From: Caballeronia choica
GTDB taxonomy: Bacteria; Pseudomonadota; Gammaproteobacteria; Burkholderiales; Burkholderiaceae
NCBI RefSeq assembly: GCF_001544535.1
Contig: NZ_FCON02000031.1
Span: 1 to 64,000, forward strand
Direction: 5' to 3'
DNA length: 64,000 bases
Shown here: piece by piece, positions 8,378 through 17,418 of the stretch
How the letters are laid out: each line of letters opens with the position of its first letter
How positions within the stretch are numbered: position 1 is the first letter of the stretch
Made by a program: the position numbers and the translations under genes
Notes under the pieces: generated by a model
Database searches by the model: none
What the model saw: the letters and a program-made list of their open reading frames with translations, nothing else
What the model was told of the DNA's origin: nothing

Positions 8378-9292
8378 TCAGACTTCCCGCAACGAGAGCT
8401 CGACGTGCTTCAGCCGCCGCACGATGCGATCGACGAATTCGAGCGTGACGTTCGGCAACGCGCGCTGGTTCGGCGTGATGATGCCGACGGTGAGCGCGTT
8501 CACGTTCACATCGTCGAGCGGGCGCCAGACCACTTCGCCGCGCGACAGTTCGTCGAGGAAAGCCAGTTTGGAAAAGAATGAAATGCCTCGCCCCGACGCG
8601 ATCAGGCGCTTGAGCAGCGTCGTCGAATTGCAGGTCACGCTGGGTTGCAGCGATTCCCAGTACTCGGGGAAATCGGTCGTCACGACACCCTGGATCGGCG
8701 AGCGCCCCTCTAGCCGGAGGAAGGCATGATTGCGGCATTCGTCGAAGCTGATCCGCTCCTTCTTCGCAAGCGGATGCGACGACGCCATCACGACGCCCGG
8801 CGGCAGCGACACTTCCGTCACGACATCGAGGCCCGCGGGAAGCTTCGTGATGTACGAGATGCCGACGTCGTACTCGCCGCTCACGAGCCGCGGCGGCACG
8901 TCATGCGGCGGCACGGCGGCGATCGAATAGGTGACGGCCGGATAAGCGTCGGAAAACTCCTCGACGGTCGCGGGCAGGAAGTCGACGAAGAGCGAATCCA
9001 TCGCCACCACCGATACATGACCCTTGCGTTCGCCCTTCAGCTCGTCGAGTTCGCTGCGCATCAGGTGGAAGTCGTTGAGCGTCGCGCGGATATGCTGCAG
9101 CACGCGCTCACCCGCCGCGTTCAAGCGGATGCCGTTGGGCAACCGGTCGAACAGTTCGGTGCCCATCTCGGATTCGAGCTTGAGTATCTGCCGGTTGACC
9201 GCGCTCGACGCGACATACAGGTTCTGCGCGGCCTTGCGGATCGAACTGCACCGCGCCACTTCGACGAAATACTTCAGGACGTTCGCATGCAT
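8378..9292 (-). CDS. LysR family transcriptional regulator embedded in a catabolic operon
   Basis: This 304-residue LysR protein has a DNA-binding domain at residues 1-60 (SSIRKAAQNLYVASSAVNRQ forms the helix-turn-helix) and an effector domain from about residue 93 (GHVSVVAMDSLFVDFLPA). Unusually for a LysR regulator it is not divergent. It lies inside the operon, 9 bp after the ferredoxin stop and 27 bp before the SDR. It probably regulates the operon through a site upstream of the ABC binding-protein gene and is itself induced with the operon. Confidence 0.9.
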   Translation of the reverse strand: MHANVLKYFVEVARCSSIRKAAQNLYVASSAVNRQILKLESEMGTELFDRLPNGIRLNAAGERVLQHIRATLNDFHLMRSELDELKGERKGHVSVVAMDSLFVDFLPATVEEFSDAYPAVTYSIAAVPPHDVPPRLVSGEYDVGISYITKLPAGLDVVTEVSLPPGVVMASSHPLAKKERISFDECRNHAFLRLEGRSPIQGVVTTDFPEYWESLQPSVTCNSTTLLKRLIASGRGISFFSKLAFLDELSRGEVVWRPLDDVNVNALTVGIITPNQRALPNVTLEFVDRIVRRLKHVELSLREV

Positions 9293-9301
9293 GGTGATAC
9301 C

Positions 9302-9637
9302 TCAGTTCATGACCCGCACCGGCCACGCGGCGACCCGGGGATGATCGCAGGCTACCTTGCCCACGTCGCACGCGCCACCCGGTGAACCGAGCGCGCTCAC
9401 GCGCGCATCGAAGAAATCGCGGTTCACGGCAGCGAACGCGGCTTCCGCCTGCGGAAGCTCTTCTTCGTGAAAGATCGCCTCGGTCGGGCAGACCGACACG
9501 CACACGCCGCAGTTGATGCACTCATCGGGATGAATATAGAGCGTGCGCTCGCCTTCGTAGATGCAATCGACGGGGCAGCATTGCACGCACGCACCGTCTT
9601 TCACGTCGATGCAGGGTGAAGTGATCACGTAGGCCAT
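9302..9637 (-). CDS. Seven-iron-type ferredoxin (FdxA-like)
   Basis: This 111-residue electron carrier has Cys9, Cys17 and Cys21 followed by Pro (CPVDC), the pattern of a [3Fe-4S] site. A second set follows, Cys40, Cys43, Cys46 and Cys50-Pro ([12 protein letters not shown]), for a [4Fe-4S] cluster. A C-terminal tail of about 50 residues follows, as in FdxA relatives. The start codon overlaps the stop of the enoyl-CoA hydratase gene by one base, so translation is probably coupled. Placement with an FAD-dependent oxidoreductase suggests that it passes electrons to or from that flavoprotein. Direct interaction is inference. Confidence 0.92.
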   Translation of the reverse strand: MAYVITSPCIDVKDGACVQCCPVDCIYEGERTLYIHPDECINCGVCVSVCPTEAIFHEEELPQAEAAFAAVNRDFFDARVSALGSPGGACDVGKVACDHPRVAAWPVRVMN

Positions 9638-10410
9638 CAGCGTCCGCTCCAGCGAGGTTTGCGCTTCTCCTGGAATGCCCGCACGCCCTCATGCGCATCC
9701 TCGGATTGCAGCGCCGCGACGAGTGCCGGCAGACGCAGCGCCTGCGCCTCCACCGGCGACAGCGTGGAGGTGCGCCGCACCACCTGCTTGATCGCCTGCA
9801 ACGACAGCGGCGCGCAAGCGAGCACGGCGTCCACCCAGCGCGCGACAGCGGCGTCGAGTCCGGCGCGCGGCACGACTTCGTTGACGAGACCCATCTCGAA
9901 GCCCTCGCGTGCGGAGACGCGCTTGCCCGTGAGCAGCATCGCCATCGCCTGGCGGTACGGAATCTGGCGTTGCAGGAGCGTCATGCCGCCGTCGAGCGGC
10001 ATGCGGCCGACGAGCGCCTCGGGCAAGCCGAAGCTCGCTTCGTCGCAGGCGATCACGAGATCGCAGCCAAGCACCATCTCGAAGCCGCCGCCGAGTGCAT
10101 AGCCGTTCACGCGCGCGATCACCGGCACGTTGAGCGTCTCGCGCAGCGCGATCCCGCCGAAGCCGCCGGGACGCGGTGCGGCCCAGTATTCGAGGCCGCT
10201 CGTCGACGGATTCTTCAGGTCCGCGCCGACGCAGAACGCGCGCTCGCCCTCGCCCGTCAGGACCACGACGCGCACGTCGCGGTTATGCTCCAGCTCGGTC
10301 CAGATGCGTTGCAGTTCCCCTTCGGTCGCGAGGTCGACGGCATTGAGCGCGTCGGGGCGCGCGAGCGTCACGGTGGCGACGTGCTGATCGATGACGAGAC
10401 GTACGCTCAT
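9637..10410 (-). CDS. Enoyl-CoA hydratase/isomerase family protein
   Basis: This 257-residue crotonase-fold enzyme shows the two oxyanion-hole segments ([10 protein letters not shown] near residue 60 and [15 protein letters not shown] near residue 105). [17 protein letters not shown] (near residue 130) carries the position of a catalytic glutamate. It presumably hydrates or isomerises the CoA ester made by the neighbouring class III CoA-transferase. The gene overlaps caiB-like by 4 bp (ATGA) and the ferredoxin by 1 bp, so it is firmly in the operon. The crotonase family is broad and the sequence alone does not tell hydratase from isomerase or decarboxylase. Confidence 0.92.
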   Translation of the reverse strand: MSVRLVIDQHVATVTLARPDALNAVDLATEGELQRIWTELEHNRDVRVVVLTGEGERAFCVGADLKNPSTSGLEYWAAPRPGGFGGIALRETLNVPVIARVNGYALGGGFEMVLGCDLVIACDEASFGLPEALVGRMPLDGGMTLLQRQIPYRQAMAMLLTGKRVSAREGFEMGLVNEVVPRAGLDAAVARWVDAVLACAPLSLQAIKQVVRRTSTLSPVEAQALRLPALVAALQSEDAHEGVRAFQEKRKPRWSGR

Positions 10411-11588
10411 ACGGCCTCCGTGGCGACGCCGCCGCGCAGTTGCTGAAGGATTTCCTCGGTGTGCTGCCCGAGCCTGGGCGGCGCGCGCCGCAAGCCGACC
10501 GGCGCCTTCGAAAGCTCGATCGGGCTGCCGATGAAGCGCACCGGCTGGCCTTCGCCCTCGCCTTCGATGATCAACTGGTTATGCAGCGTCTGCGGATCGA
10601 CGAGCGCTTCGCGCAAGTCGCGCACCGGCGCGCACAGCAGGTCCTGCTCTTCGAGCCGCGCGAGCCAGAAGTCGCGCGTGTTGCTCGCGAAGCACTCGCG
10701 GAAGATGCGCTGCAACTGGGCCTTGTGGACGAATTGCTGGTTCAGGTTGCAATAGCGCGGATCGGCGGAGAGATCGTCGATCTGCAGCGCCGCGCAGATG
10801 TCCTGCAGCGGATTCGCCTTGAACGCGCCGACCAGCACGAGCGCGCCGTCCTGTGTATCGAACACGCCGGAGAGCGGCATCGCGGCCCAGTTCACTTCGG
10901 AGTCGGCCATCATGATCATCGCGGCCTCCTGCATCTGCATCGCGAGCATCGAGTTGTACAGCGACACGTTGACCTTCTGCCCTTCGCCCGTGCGTTCACG
11001 ATGCAGGAGCGCCAGCAGGATGCCCTGCACCATGTGCATGCCCGCGGAGTAGTCGGCAAGCGCCGTCGGGTAGACGGAGACCGGCAGCGAGTCGTCGGCG
11101 CGGCGCGCCATCACGCCGCTCATCGCCTGCGCGAGCACGTCCTGGCCGCCCTTGTGCGCATACGGACCGGTTTCGCCGAAGCCCGTGCCCACTGCATAGA
11201 CGATGCGCGGATTCAGGCGCCGGCAGTCTTCATAGCCGATGCCCATGCGATCCATCACACCCGCGCGGAAGTTGCTCACGACGACGTCCGCGTCCGCGAT
11301 CAAGCTTTTCAGCGCCGCCATCTGGCCGGGATCGCGCAAGTCGAGCGCCACGCTGCGCTTGTTGCGGTTCAGGCTGCAGAAGATCGGGTTGTCCGCGCCG
11401 GCGACCGGTTCGAACGTCGAGCGGCTCAGGTCGCCCGCGCCCTTGCGCTCCACCTTGATTACGTCGGCGCCGTAGTCTGCGAGCATCTGCGTGCATACCG
11501 GGCCCATCATCACCTGCGTCAAGTCGACGATGCGCACGCCCGAGAGCGGCAGGTCGCGCGGGTTGGCTGTGTTGTGCGTGCCGCTCAT
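10407..11588 (-). CDS. CaiB/BaiF family class III CoA-transferase
   Basis: This protein has 393 residues from ATG 11588, which gives an ATGA overlap with the upstream FAD-oxidoreductase stop and has GAGGGA before it. The N-terminal motif VRIVDLTQVMMGPVCTQMLA and VIKVERKGAGD are typical of class III CoA-transferases. The catalytic aspartate is expected in ALADYSAGMHM (near residue 180), followed by RTGEGQKVNVSLYNSML. It should move CoA from a donor such as succinyl-CoA to the imported carboxylic acid, the activation step of this operon. Confidence 0.93.
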   Translation of the reverse strand: MSGTHNTANPRDLPLSGVRIVDLTQVMMGPVCTQMLADYGADVIKVERKGAGDLSRSTFEPVAGADNPIFCSLNRNKRSVALDLRDPGQMAALKSLIADADVVVSNFRAGVMDRMGIGYEDCRRLNPRIVYAVGTGFGETGPYAHKGGQDVLAQAMSGVMARRADDSLPVSVYPTALADYSAGMHMVQGILLALLHRERTGEGQKVNVSLYNSMLAMQMQEAAMIMMADSEVNWAAMPLSGVFDTQDGALVLVGAFKANPLQDICAALQIDDLSADPRYCNLNQQFVHKAQLQRIFRECFASNTRDFWLARLEEQDLLCAPVRDLREALVDPQTLHNQLIIEGEGEGQPVRFIGSPIELSKAPVGLRRAPPRLGQHTEEILQQLRGGVATEAV

Positions 11589-12970
11589 GCTGCTTCCCTC
11601 GCGTCGATATGAACGGCAAGCGACGGAATGTCCGCGTTGCGCCCGGTCTGGTCGCCCGGATCGGCGCCTTGCGTGCGCAGGGTCTTTTGCAGCGTGCGCA
11701 CATCGACGTTGCGCACCGATACGCCCGCGCCGAGCGCCAGCGCCGCCGCGACGCCCGCCGCTTCGCCCATCGCCATGCACGGCGGAATTTCACGCGACAT
11801 CTTTTGCGCCTGCGAGGTCGCCGAGTAGTGGCGGCCCGCGACCAGCAGATTGTCGACCTGCTTGGGCAGCAGCACGCGATACGGCATGTAATAGTCGCGT
11901 CCGCGTGCGATGCTGTCTTCAAAGCGGGTGCGCTGCGCGAGGTCGTCCTTGGTCATCACGTATTCGCCTTCGAGCAGACGCGTCTGGCGCACGCCCGTCT
12001 GCGGCGCGACGTCGATCACATAGGCCTGTTCAAAGCCCGGCAGTTTTTCGCGCACGAAATCGACGACCGCGTGGATGTGCTTGCGGCCCTGCATCTCGGC
12101 CCGCGTCAGGTCTTCGGGCTTGAGTCCGTCGAGACCGGCCATGTGCGGGCAGTTGCACCACACGACGCCCGGCAGCGGCGTCTTGAGCCACCAGTAGCCC
12201 CACGAGCCGCCGAGAATGCGTTTGATCTGGCGATCGAGCGCGGCGAACGCTTCCGGCTCTTCGGCTTCGAAGCGCTCGGCCGCGTCGGTGTCGACGCCGC
12301 CGAGGCGGAATACCGTCGTCGTGATATAGGTGCCGCCCACATGCGGCACGCCCGCCGACGCCGCGACATCGAGGTCGCCGGTCGCGTCGATCACGACATC
12401 GGCGAGGATCGCCTCACGGCCGCTCTTCGACTCGCAGATCACGCCCTTGACCTGGCCGTCCTCGACCAGCGTGCGCGAGAACCACGAATGCAGGCGCAGC
12501 TTGATGCCGAGCGATTCCACCAGTTCCAGCGCGACGCGCTTCATCCCGTCCGGATCGAACGCCGCCGCGAAACACACGGGGTGCGGCGTCTTCTGGCTGT
12601 GAAAATCGAAGGTGCCCCAACGGCCCCACTGACGGTAGGACGCAGGATCCTCGCCCCATTCGTGCGAGCGCGGGAACGTCGCGAGCTTGCGCGCCGCCAT
12701 GCGCTCGATGAAGGTCATGCAGGTGCCCCGCACCGAGATCTCCTGAAGGTGGTTGTCCCACATGTCGTCGAGCACCAGCACCATGCCGCCCGATGCAAGG
12801 CCGCCCAGGTGGTTGTAGCGTTCGAGCAGGATAACTTCCGCGCCGTTGCGCGCCGCGCCGATCGCCGCCGACAGTCCGGCGGGACCGCCGCCGACCACCA
12901 CCACGTTTGCCTTTGCCGCCACGCGCACATCGCGGGCGCTTTCCTGAATCCAGTCGCTGATCATGTTCAT
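11585..12970 (-). CDS. FAD-dependent oxidoreductase (FAD_oxidored family)
   Basis: This 461-residue flavoprotein, starting at the ATG at 12970, has a dinucleotide-binding motif NVVVVGGGPAGLSAAIGAAR at about 21-40 and a C-terminal segment LLVAGRHYSATSQAQKMSR followed by CMAMGEAAGVAAALAL. Both are typical of the FAD_oxidored (PF12831-like) group. Substrates in that family are mostly unknown. Its place between the ABC transporter genes and the CoA-transferase suggests oxidation or reduction of the free acid before CoA activation, with electrons perhaps shared with the ferredoxin three genes downstream. The start has only a weak ribosome site (AAGAGAC). Confidence 0.88.
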   Translation of the reverse strand: MNMISDWIQESARDVRVAAKANVVVVGGGPAGLSAAIGAARNGAEVILLERYNHLGGLASGGMVLVLDDMWDNHLQEISVRGTCMTFIERMAARKLATFPRSHEWGEDPASYRQWGRWGTFDFHSQKTPHPVCFAAAFDPDGMKRVALELVESLGIKLRLHSWFSRTLVEDGQVKGVICESKSGREAILADVVIDATGDLDVAASAGVPHVGGTYITTTVFRLGGVDTDAAERFEAEEPEAFAALDRQIKRILGGSWGYWWLKTPLPGVVWCNCPHMAGLDGLKPEDLTRAEMQGRKHIHAVVDFVREKLPGFEQAYVIDVAPQTGVRQTRLLEGEYVMTKDDLAQRTRFEDSIARGRDYYMPYRVLLPKQVDNLLVAGRHYSATSQAQKMSREIPPCMAMGEAAGVAAALALGAGVSVRNVDVRTLQKTLRTQGADPGDQTGRNADIPSLAVHIDAREAA

Positions 12971-13008
12971 TTTCGTCTCTTGTCTGAAGGGGTTGTGTCG
13001 CTCGTCGT

Positions 13009-13848
13009 TCAATGGGCGCCTTCGGGCTGCCACTTGACGAGCCAGCGTTCGAGTGCGGCGATCACCAGGAAGAACAGGCCGGACAGGACGGCGCTCATGA
13101 TGATCGCCGTGTACAGCAGGGCCGAATCGAAGCTGTACGTCGCCTGGATGATCATGGCGCCGATGCCTTGCGTCGCACCGATCCACTCCCCGACCACCGC
13201 GCCGATCACCGACATCGATGCCGCGATGCGCAGCGCCGAAAACAGGTACGGCAGCGAAGCGTAGAGACGCAGCTTGAAGAAGATCTCGCGCTTGCTCGCC
13301 GAGAGAATCTGCATCAGTTCCATCGCCTGCGGATTGACGGCCTGCAGTCCGCGCACCATGTTCACGAGCGTCGGGAAGAAGCAGACGATCGCGGCAATCG
13401 TGATCTTCGGCTCCAGCCCGTTACCCATGATCAGCACGAGAATCGGCGCCTTCGCGACGACCGGAATCGAGTTGATCATCACGGCGACCGGATAGAAGAT
13501 GTCCTGCAGCGTCTTGTTGTGCACGAAGACCGTCGCAAGCAGGATCGCCGCGAGATTGCCGATCAGGAAACCTCCGCACGCTTCGATGGCCGTGGGCACG
13601 AGGTTCTGCAACAGCACGTCGCTCTTGCTGAAGAGCGTCTGCAGCACGAGCAGCGGCGAAGGCGCGATGAACGGCTTCACATGAAAACCCGCCACGATCG
13701 CCCACCACGCGAACAGCAGCCCCGCGACGCCGAGCGCCGGCAACACGCGCGCACGCCACACGCGCTGGCGGCGGCGTGCGAGCCATGCCGCGGCTTCAGG
13801 GTCCAGCGACTCGGCGGACAGGTTCAGTTGCATTTCGGACGTGGTCAT
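13009..13848 (-). CDS. ABC transporter permease (SsuC/TauC type)
   Basis: This 279-residue inner-membrane permease has about six hydrophobic segments from residue 33 onward and the EAA-like loop SASKREIFFKLRLYASLPYL near residue 185, which contacts the ATPase. It shares one base with the ATPase stop (TGATG), so the two are translationally coupled. With the neighbouring ATPase and NMT1/SsuA-like receptor it forms an importer of the nitrate/sulfonate/aromatic-acid class. No sulfonate-cleaving monooxygenase is nearby, so the substrate is more likely a carboxylic acid used by the downstream enzymes. Confidence 0.93.
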   Translation of the reverse strand: MTTSEMQLNLSAESLDPEAAAWLARRRQRVWRARVLPALGVAGLLFAWWAIVAGFHVKPFIAPSPLLVLQTLFSKSDVLLQNLVPTAIEACGGFLIGNLAAILLATVFVHNKTLQDIFYPVAVMINSIPVVAKAPILVLIMGNGLEPKITIAAIVCFFPTLVNMVRGLQAVNPQAMELMQILSASKREIFFKLRLYASLPYLFSALRIAASMSVIGAVVGEWIGATQGIGAMIIQATYSFDSALLYTAIIMSAVLSGLFFLVIAALERWLVKWQPEGAH

Positions 13849-14681
13849 CAGCAGGTCTCCAGTACGCGTCGCAGATACGCGGCGAGTTCGACGAATTCGC
13901 GCGTTTCGCGGATGTCGAGCGTGCGGTCTTCAGGCAGGTTCACCGGCACGATCTCCTTCACGCGCCCCGGGTTCGCGGCGAGCATCAGCACGCGCTGGCC
14001 GAGGAACGCCGCTTCGTAGATGCTGTGCGTGACGAAGAGCGTCGTGAGGCCCATCTCCTTCCACACGCGGCGCAGTTCTTCGTTCAGGCGGTCGCGGGTG
14101 ATCTCGTCGAGCGCGCCGAAGGGCTCGTCCATCAGCAGCACTTTCGGATCGCTCACGAGCGCTCTTGCAATCGCGACACGCTGGCGCATCCCGCCCGACA
14201 TCTCGTGCGGGTAGGCATCCTCGCGACCCTTGAGGCCGACGAGTTCGAGCAGCTCACGCGGGGTCGCACGTCCGGCACGCGCCCGGCCGTTGGCGACTTC
14301 GAGCGGCAACTGCACGTTCTGCAGCGCGGTGCGCCACGGCAGGAGTGCGGCGTCCTGAAACACGAAGCCGATGTCGCGGCGCTCGCGTGCCAGGCGCGGC
14401 GCCGCGCCGAGCACGCTGATATCGCCACGGCTCGGCTTGACGAGATCGGCCACGACGCGCAGGAACGTCGACTTGCCGCAGCCCGACGGTCCGAGCAGCG
14501 TGAGGAACTCGCCTGCCGCGACGTCGAGGCTCAGGCCTTCGATCGCGGTGACGCTGCGCCGGTCGGTGAAGAAGCGCACGTTGATATTGCGGCAACTGAT
14601 TGAAAGATCGTTGGCTTGCGGCGTGGCGAAGGGCGAGCCGGACCGCTCCGCACGCGGCGGATTCATGATGGCAGCTTGCAT
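13848..14681 (-). CDS. ABC transporter ATP-binding protein (SsuB/TauB type)
   Basis: This 277-residue ATPase has Walker A GPSGCGKST (near residue 69), signature MSGGMRQRVAIARAL (near 157), Walker B VLLMDEPFGALDE (near 181) and the switch histidine in LFVTHSIYEA. It energises the importer formed with the adjacent permease. It starts 3 bp after the stop of the binding-protein gene. An alternative ATG five codons in is possible, but both are close and neither has an outstanding ribosome site. Confidence 0.94.
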   Translation of the reverse strand: MQAAIMNPPRAERSGSPFATPQANDLSISCRNINVRFFTDRRSVTAIEGLSLDVAAGEFLTLLGPSGCGKSTFLRVVADLVKPSRGDISVLGAAPRLARERRDIGFVFQDAALLPWRTALQNVQLPLEVANGRARAGRATPRELLELVGLKGREDAYPHEMSGGMRQRVAIARALVSDPKVLLMDEPFGALDEITRDRLNEELRRVWKEMGLTTLFVTHSIYEAAFLGQRVLMLAANPGRVKEIVPVNLPEDRTLDIRETREFVELAAYLRRVLETC

Positions 14682-14684
14682 GGG

Positions 14685-15716
14685 TTACACCGTTAGACGA
14701 GAGGAATGAGTGGCCTTGAGCACGTCCATTGTCATGACGTCCTCGACCTTCGGCTGATGCGCACGGAACTGGCCAAGCTGTCCGTACATCGCAATCTGAT
14801 CTTCCCAGACCTTCGCATCCATCGTGCCCCAGCCCTGCGTTTTCGTGGTCTGGTCGAATGCGTAGCCCATCAGCGAATCGATCGCGACGCGTTCGTCCTC
14901 GCGATTCAGGTTCGGATATTCCTTCACGAGCAGATCGACAGCCTGGTCGCGATGCGTGTTCGCGTAGATCCAGCCGCGCGCCGTCGCACGCAGGAAGCGC
15001 GAGACCGTGTCGGGGTGATCCTTCAGCGTGTCGGTGGTCGCGTAGTACGGCAGCGCGTAGAGGCGCACGCCGGTGTCCCACAGACGCAGGTCGACGCGAT
15101 CCGCGCCGAGCGCCTTGAGCGCCGTGGTGTTGGTTTGCCAGCCGGTGACCGCATCGACCTGGCCGCTCAGGAGCGGCATCATGTCGGCGCCGACCGGCAC
15201 GATCTTCACCTGGCTCTCGGCAATCTTGTTCTTCGCGAGCAGCGCCCTGAGCAGCACCATGCCCGTCGACTGGATGCCGATGCGCTTGCCGATCATGTCC
15301 TGCGGCGTGCGGATCGGGTTCTTCTTCAGCGAAAAGAACGTGTACGGATGCTGCTGGAGGCCCACCGCGATGCACTTGATCGGCAGGCCTTCGGAGACCG
15401 CCAGCATGATCGACGGGCTCGACGAAATCTCGCCGGTTTCGAAGCGCCCCGAAGCGACGATCGCAACACCGTCGATGTTCGGGCCGCCCGGCTGGATGCG
15501 GAAATCAATTCCTTCCTGCTCGTAATAACCGAGCCGCTTCGCGACGATCTCGCCGACCTGGTTGCCGCCCGGCACCCAGCCGAGCTGCATGTTGACCGTC
15601 GCCTTGTCGCCGGCGAACGCGCGCACCGAAAGCAGTGAGCCCGTTGCAGCCATGCCGCCCGCCGCGAGCGTCATCCGCAGCAAACGACGGCGTCCGGCAT
15701 TTTCAATTACTGACAT
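14685..15716 (-). CDS. ABC transporter substrate-binding protein (NMT1/SsuA-like)
   Basis: This 343-residue periplasmic receptor, read from ATG 15716, has GGAGG five bases upstream; an in-frame GTG two codons earlier is less well placed. The leader NAGRRRLLRMTLAAGG ends near VRAFAG and is Tat-like. QLGWVPGGNQVGEIVAKRLG and GGPNIDGVAIVASG are the usual opening of the NMT1/SsuA family. It is the first gene of a minus-strand operon that runs nine genes to 7589. Its regulatory region is the 460 bp shared with the divergent porin gene. Confidence 0.92.
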   Translation of the reverse strand: MSVIENAGRRRLLRMTLAAGGMAATGSLLSVRAFAGDKATVNMQLGWVPGGNQVGEIVAKRLGYYEQEGIDFRIQPGGPNIDGVAIVASGRFETGEISSSPSIMLAVSEGLPIKCIAVGLQQHPYTFFSLKKNPIRTPQDMIGKRIGIQSTGMVLLRALLAKNKIAESQVKIVPVGADMMPLLSGQVDAVTGWQTNTTALKALGADRVDLRLWDTGVRLYALPYYATTDTLKDHPDTVSRFLRATARGWIYANTHRDQAVDLLVKEYPNLNREDERVAIDSLMGYAFDQTTKTQGWGTMDAKVWEDQIAMYGQLGQFRAHQPKVEDVMTMDVLKATHSSRLTV

Positions 15717-16177
15717 CTGCACCTCCGATGGTCCTTCATGGATTCAAGGAAATCCGGTCTTTTTCTTCAGAGTGTTGCCGGCTGAAATCATTGTCAGCAG
15801 CCAAAAGTGTCCCCGCAAGCATCAAATTTGGCGCCGAGTGATGCCGAAATTAGCTCACCCACGGTGCAAGAAGATTTCTTCGCCCCACACGCCGACTGCG
15901 CACGATTCGTTCACGTTTGCGCGGTCGATGAGCGAAAAATTAGTCCACTGGGAGCCAAATTCAGTGCTAGGCGGCGTGAATTTTGTTCCGCAAGAATCGG
16001 TCGCAGATCGGACGAAACAGCATTTTCGAGCGGCAATTTACGGTTTACTTTCGATGCGATCCCCATTTCCGGTGTCGAATTGAAGATGCCCTCACGCGGC
16101 TTTATATTTCGTCATCCTACGTTTATAGACGGTTCACGTACCTACTCTTCGCTCCCTAACCAAGCTCCAAGGAAATC
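15717..16177. other. AT-rich divergent regulatory region (ABC operon / porin)
   Basis: No gene is supported in this 461-bp stretch, which is clearly richer in A+T than its surroundings. It must hold the promoter of the nine-gene minus-strand operon and that of the porin on the plus strand. Near the porin, TTTATAG (about 16122-16128) could be a -10 element and AAGGAAATC is the ribosome site. I found no perfect long dyad here. Confidence 0.5.
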
Positions 16178-17305
16178 ATGAATCGACGTGTCTTCGTTCT
16201 TGCCGCAACCGCACTGGCCTGCCAGGCCGCGTCCGCCCAAAGCAGCGTGACTCTCTACGGCCTGATCTCGACCGGGATCGTCTATGCGAACAACCAGAAG
16301 GGCGCCGACAAGCAAGGACACTCGACGTGGCAGTTCGCAAGCGGGCCGATGCAGACGCCGCGCTGGGGCATGAAGGGCGTGGAGGATCTCGGTGGCGGCG
16401 TGAAGGCAATCTTCACGCTGGAGAACGGCTACAACGTCGGCAATGGCACGCTGTCGCAAGGCGGACGGGAATTCGGGCGGCAGGCTTTCGTCGGGTTGTC
16501 GTCGGATAGGTTCGGGGCGGTGACGTTCGGGCGCCAGTACGATGAAGCCGTGACCCTGTGTGTGTTTTCATCGGCGTGCCAGTTTGCGGCATACGGCGCG
16601 CACATCGGCGACAGCGACAACGTGTTCGACACCTTCCGCATCAACAACGCCGTGCAGTACAAGAGCATCGATTACCGCGGCTTCCAGTTCGAAGGGCTGT
16701 ACGGCTTCTCGAACAAGGCTGGCGGATTCTCGGACAACAACGCGTATAGCGCCGGCGCGCAGTATCGCAACGGGCCGCTGTCGCTGGGCGCGGCTTACCT
16801 CCAGGTCAACAATCCGAATGACGTGAATAACCCGAACGGCGCGGTGGTCGGCGACTACGGGTTTTCTTCGCCGTTCATCACGAATCCGGCAACGTCGTCG
16901 GGCGTGAGCAAGCAGCGGATGTATGGCGGTGGCGGCGCCTACGTATTGGGCACGGCTAGCCTTTCGCTGCTCTATACCAATGCGCGCTTCGACTATCTCG
17001 ACAACTCGCGGCTGACTTTGCAGAACTTCGAGGCTTCGCTCACCGACTACGTTCGCCCGGACCTGATGCTCGGTGTCGCGTATATCTTCACCACGGGGCA
17101 GTATCGTCCGCAGGAGACGAGTCCGAAGTGGCATCAGGTGAATGCGGGTGCCGACTACTTCCTCAGCAAGAGAACCGATCTGTTCCTCGTCGGCATTTAC
17201 CAGAAGGCCGCGGGCGATGCGCAGTACGCGCAGATCTATACGCTCTCGCCTTCGACCACTAAGACGCAGGTTTCGGCGGTGATCGGCCTGCGCCACAAGT
17301 GGTAA
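16178..17305 (+). CDS. Gram-negative general porin
   Basis: This 375-residue outer-membrane porin has a signal peptide (MNRRVFVLAATALACQAASA). The mature protein opens with QSSVTLYGLISTGIVYANN, the hallmark of Burkholderia/Bordetella trimeric porins. Repeated amphipathic strands alternate with polar loops, and the protein ends SAVIGLRHKW with a terminal aromatic residue, as needed for outer-membrane assembly. It probably passes small anions or sugars across the outer membrane. The gene is divergent from the ABC transporter operon and may serve it, but porins of this type are often general. Confidence 0.95.
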   Translation: MNRRVFVLAATALACQAASAQSSVTLYGLISTGIVYANNQKGADKQGHSTWQFASGPMQTPRWGMKGVEDLGGGVKAIFTLENGYNVGNGTLSQGGREFGRQAFVGLSSDRFGAVTFGRQYDEAVTLCVFSSACQFAAYGAHIGDSDNVFDTFRINNAVQYKSIDYRGFQFEGLYGFSNKAGGFSDNNAYSAGAQYRNGPLSLGAAYLQVNNPNDVNNPNGAVVGDYGFSSPFITNPATSSGVSKQRMYGGGGAYVLGTASLSLLYTNARFDYLDNSRLTLQNFEASLTDYVRPDLMLGVAYIFTTGQYRPQETSPKWHQVNAGADYFLSKRTDLFLVGIYQKAAGDAQYAQIYTLSPSTTKTQVSAVIGLRHKW

Positions 17306-17367
17306 TCGTCATTCTGTGTTCGGTTTGACGGGGTGGTGTGTTTCGCCTGCGTATTGAAACGCCTGAA

Positions 17368-17395
17368 ACCCCGCCGCGCTGCGCGGCGGCGGGGT
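17368..17395. terminator. GC-rich hairpin between convergent porin and SDR genes
   Basis: ACCCCGCCGC and GCGGCGGGGT pair around a short centre, about 60 bp after the porin stop and 24 bp before the SDR stop. It could end transcription from both sides. There is no clear T-run. Confidence 0.45.
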
Positions 17396-17418
17396 GATTC
17401 GAGCCGGACCGAATCGAA

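Noticed and set aside
13009-15716. Alkanesulfonate uptake system (SsuABC)
   Set aside because: The family resemblance is real, but no FMN-dependent monooxygenase or sulfur-assimilation gene is nearby, and the operon continues with CoA-ester enzymes.
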